Positions 63,035 to 64,000 of a DNA stretch of 64,000 nucleotides are shown here, piece by piece. The stretch lies in contig JAJFPB010000014.1 of the NCBI GenBank assembly GCA_020881915.1, positions 682,001 to 746,000 on the forward strand, read 5' to 3'. The position numbers and the translations under genes were made by a program. The stretch's first letter is position 1. Each line of letters starts with the position of its first letter. Source of the DNA: Paramyrothecium sp. XJ0827. Taxonomy: Eukaryota > Ascomycota > Sordariomycetes > Hypocreales > Stachybotryaceae. The notes below the pieces were generated by a model. The model worked only from the letters and a program-made list of their open reading frames with translations. It was not told where the DNA came from and searched no databases.

Positions 63035-63684
63035 TATTATAACCTATACTAACCCTATAACTAAGCTAGTATAGAATAAATATAATCTATACTAGTTATA
63101 ATAGATATTATATAAAAAAACTAAATAAATTAACTAATAAATTATAACTTAAATATATATTAGTTCTTACTAAGGATATAATTATATAGAACTAATATAG
63201 CTAGAGATTTAGATAAATAATAGGGGAATATATTAAATATAATATAGCTACTATTCTAGGGATTTAGTAGAATATAGTCTCTACTTAATAAGGTAAAAAA
63301 GGGGCTAGTACCTAATTACCTTAGAACTAAGAATATAAGTAAATTCTTATATAATACTAAGTAAGAAAAGGGCTAATTATATATATATATTTATATACTA
63401 TAACTAAGTATATTAAATTAAATATATTAGTAATTACCTTAATAAAGTAATTATAATAAGTATATAAATAGGAGAATTCTACCTTAGGATAGATAGGAGA
63501 TTACTAGCTATTAATAATATATAGTCCCTAAAATAATCTTTATTATATTATTTTCTTATAAACTAATAATAATCTCTTATATACTTTAAATACTTTTTTA
63601 TTATTTTATTTAAAAATAAATAAATCTTAAATAATTCTTAATTACTTTATATCTTTTAATATAAAGCTATCTCTAATTATTATA
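63035..63684 (+). repeat. Gypsy-family 5' LTR
   Basis: 650 bp, starting TATTATAACCTATACTAACC and ending CTAATTATTATA, the same family as 18567-19231 and 49071-49719. Confidence 0.7.
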
Positions 63685-64000
63685 TATTAATAGCTCTTAT
63701 TTTAAATAATATTATTATATCTAAAGTAATATTAAAAATAATAAGTAAGTTAATTAAGCTAATCTCTAAGAGAAAGAAAGTAGCCCACCCTATAGTACTA
63801 AGGCCTCTACCTACTAAAATTACTTCTAAAAAAACCCCCTTAAAAGATAATATTATTATAAATAAAGATCTAGCCTTATAATTAAAGTTTAATAATAATA
63901 ATAAAATTATTACCTTATAAATAAAAGTCTAGAAAAATATTTAAATTACTAATAAAAAGCTTAATTAACTTTAAAATAATATTCTTAATACTTAATAAGC
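63685..64000 (+). mobile_element. Start of a gypsy internal region, continues beyond the window
   Basis: It matches 19232-19560 base for base over long stretches and is less mutated (CCCACCCTATAGT, GGCCTCTACC). No open frame remains. Confidence 0.6.

Overview
The window looks like nuclear DNA of a filamentous ascomycete (Pezizomycotina) with a two-speed, AT-isochore genome. Short islands of normal base composition with fungal genes (about 50-80 base introns, a HET-domain gene, a PTH11/rhodopsin-type membrane protein, polyketide synthase remnants) lie between very AT-rich blocks. In those blocks CpA/TpG and CpG are almost absent, which is the footprint of repeat-induced point mutation (RIP). 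No tRNA, rRNA or CRISPR array was recognised. The species cannot be named from the sequence alone.

Layout. 1-4290: RIP-degraded Ty3/gypsy internal region (+), then part of a dispersed repeat here called X. 4291-6153: a Fot1/pogo-type DNA transposon with perfect 48-bp inverted repeats and almost no RIP, so it arrived after its surroundings decayed. 6421-13116: a RIP-degraded Ty1/copia-like element (-) with 180-bp LTRs. 13120-18000: gene island with an intact seven-exon rhodopsin/PTH11-like gene (14486-15873), a C-terminal relic of a Tc-toxin A-like gene (-), a 5'-truncated glycine-zipper gene (+) that abuts it back to back, and a further minus-strand coding fragment. 18000-41850: nested RIP-degraded elements, including a minus-strand gypsy element (23802-32503, TSD TCTAG) inside an X copy, another X copy inside that gypsy element, a 425-bp inverted-repeat element (21503-21927), and two RIP-degraded Fot-like elements (35314-37175, 39241-41081) with TA duplications. 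41850-43130: a lone orphan gene in the AT desert. 43130-51050: more degraded repeats, including a gypsy element that passes from reverse transcriptase almost directly to its 3' LTR, and one relatively fresh LTR. 51050-61130: second gene island with an intact HET-domain gene (52517-54331, -), a truncated PKS (KS-AT-partial DH, -) joined to the N-terminal part of a secreted FAD-linked oxidoreductase (-), a broken short-chain dehydrogenase (+) and a piggyBac-type transposase relic (+). 61527-64000: gypsy LTRs, two of them in tail-to-tail inverted arrangement, and the start of a further element.

Working genes appear to be only three: the rhodopsin-type membrane protein, the orphan at 41918-42553 and the HET gene. 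The PKS, FAD oxidoreductase and possibly the SDR look like the wreck of a secondary-metabolite cluster that lost parts by deletion, transposon insertion and point mutation. No clearly new multi-gene system was found. The most unusual structures are the Tc-A/glycine-zipper breakpoint, the FAD-oxidoreductase::PKS junction, the X repeat family and the nested-insertion record, in which empty and filled sites can be compared within the window itself.
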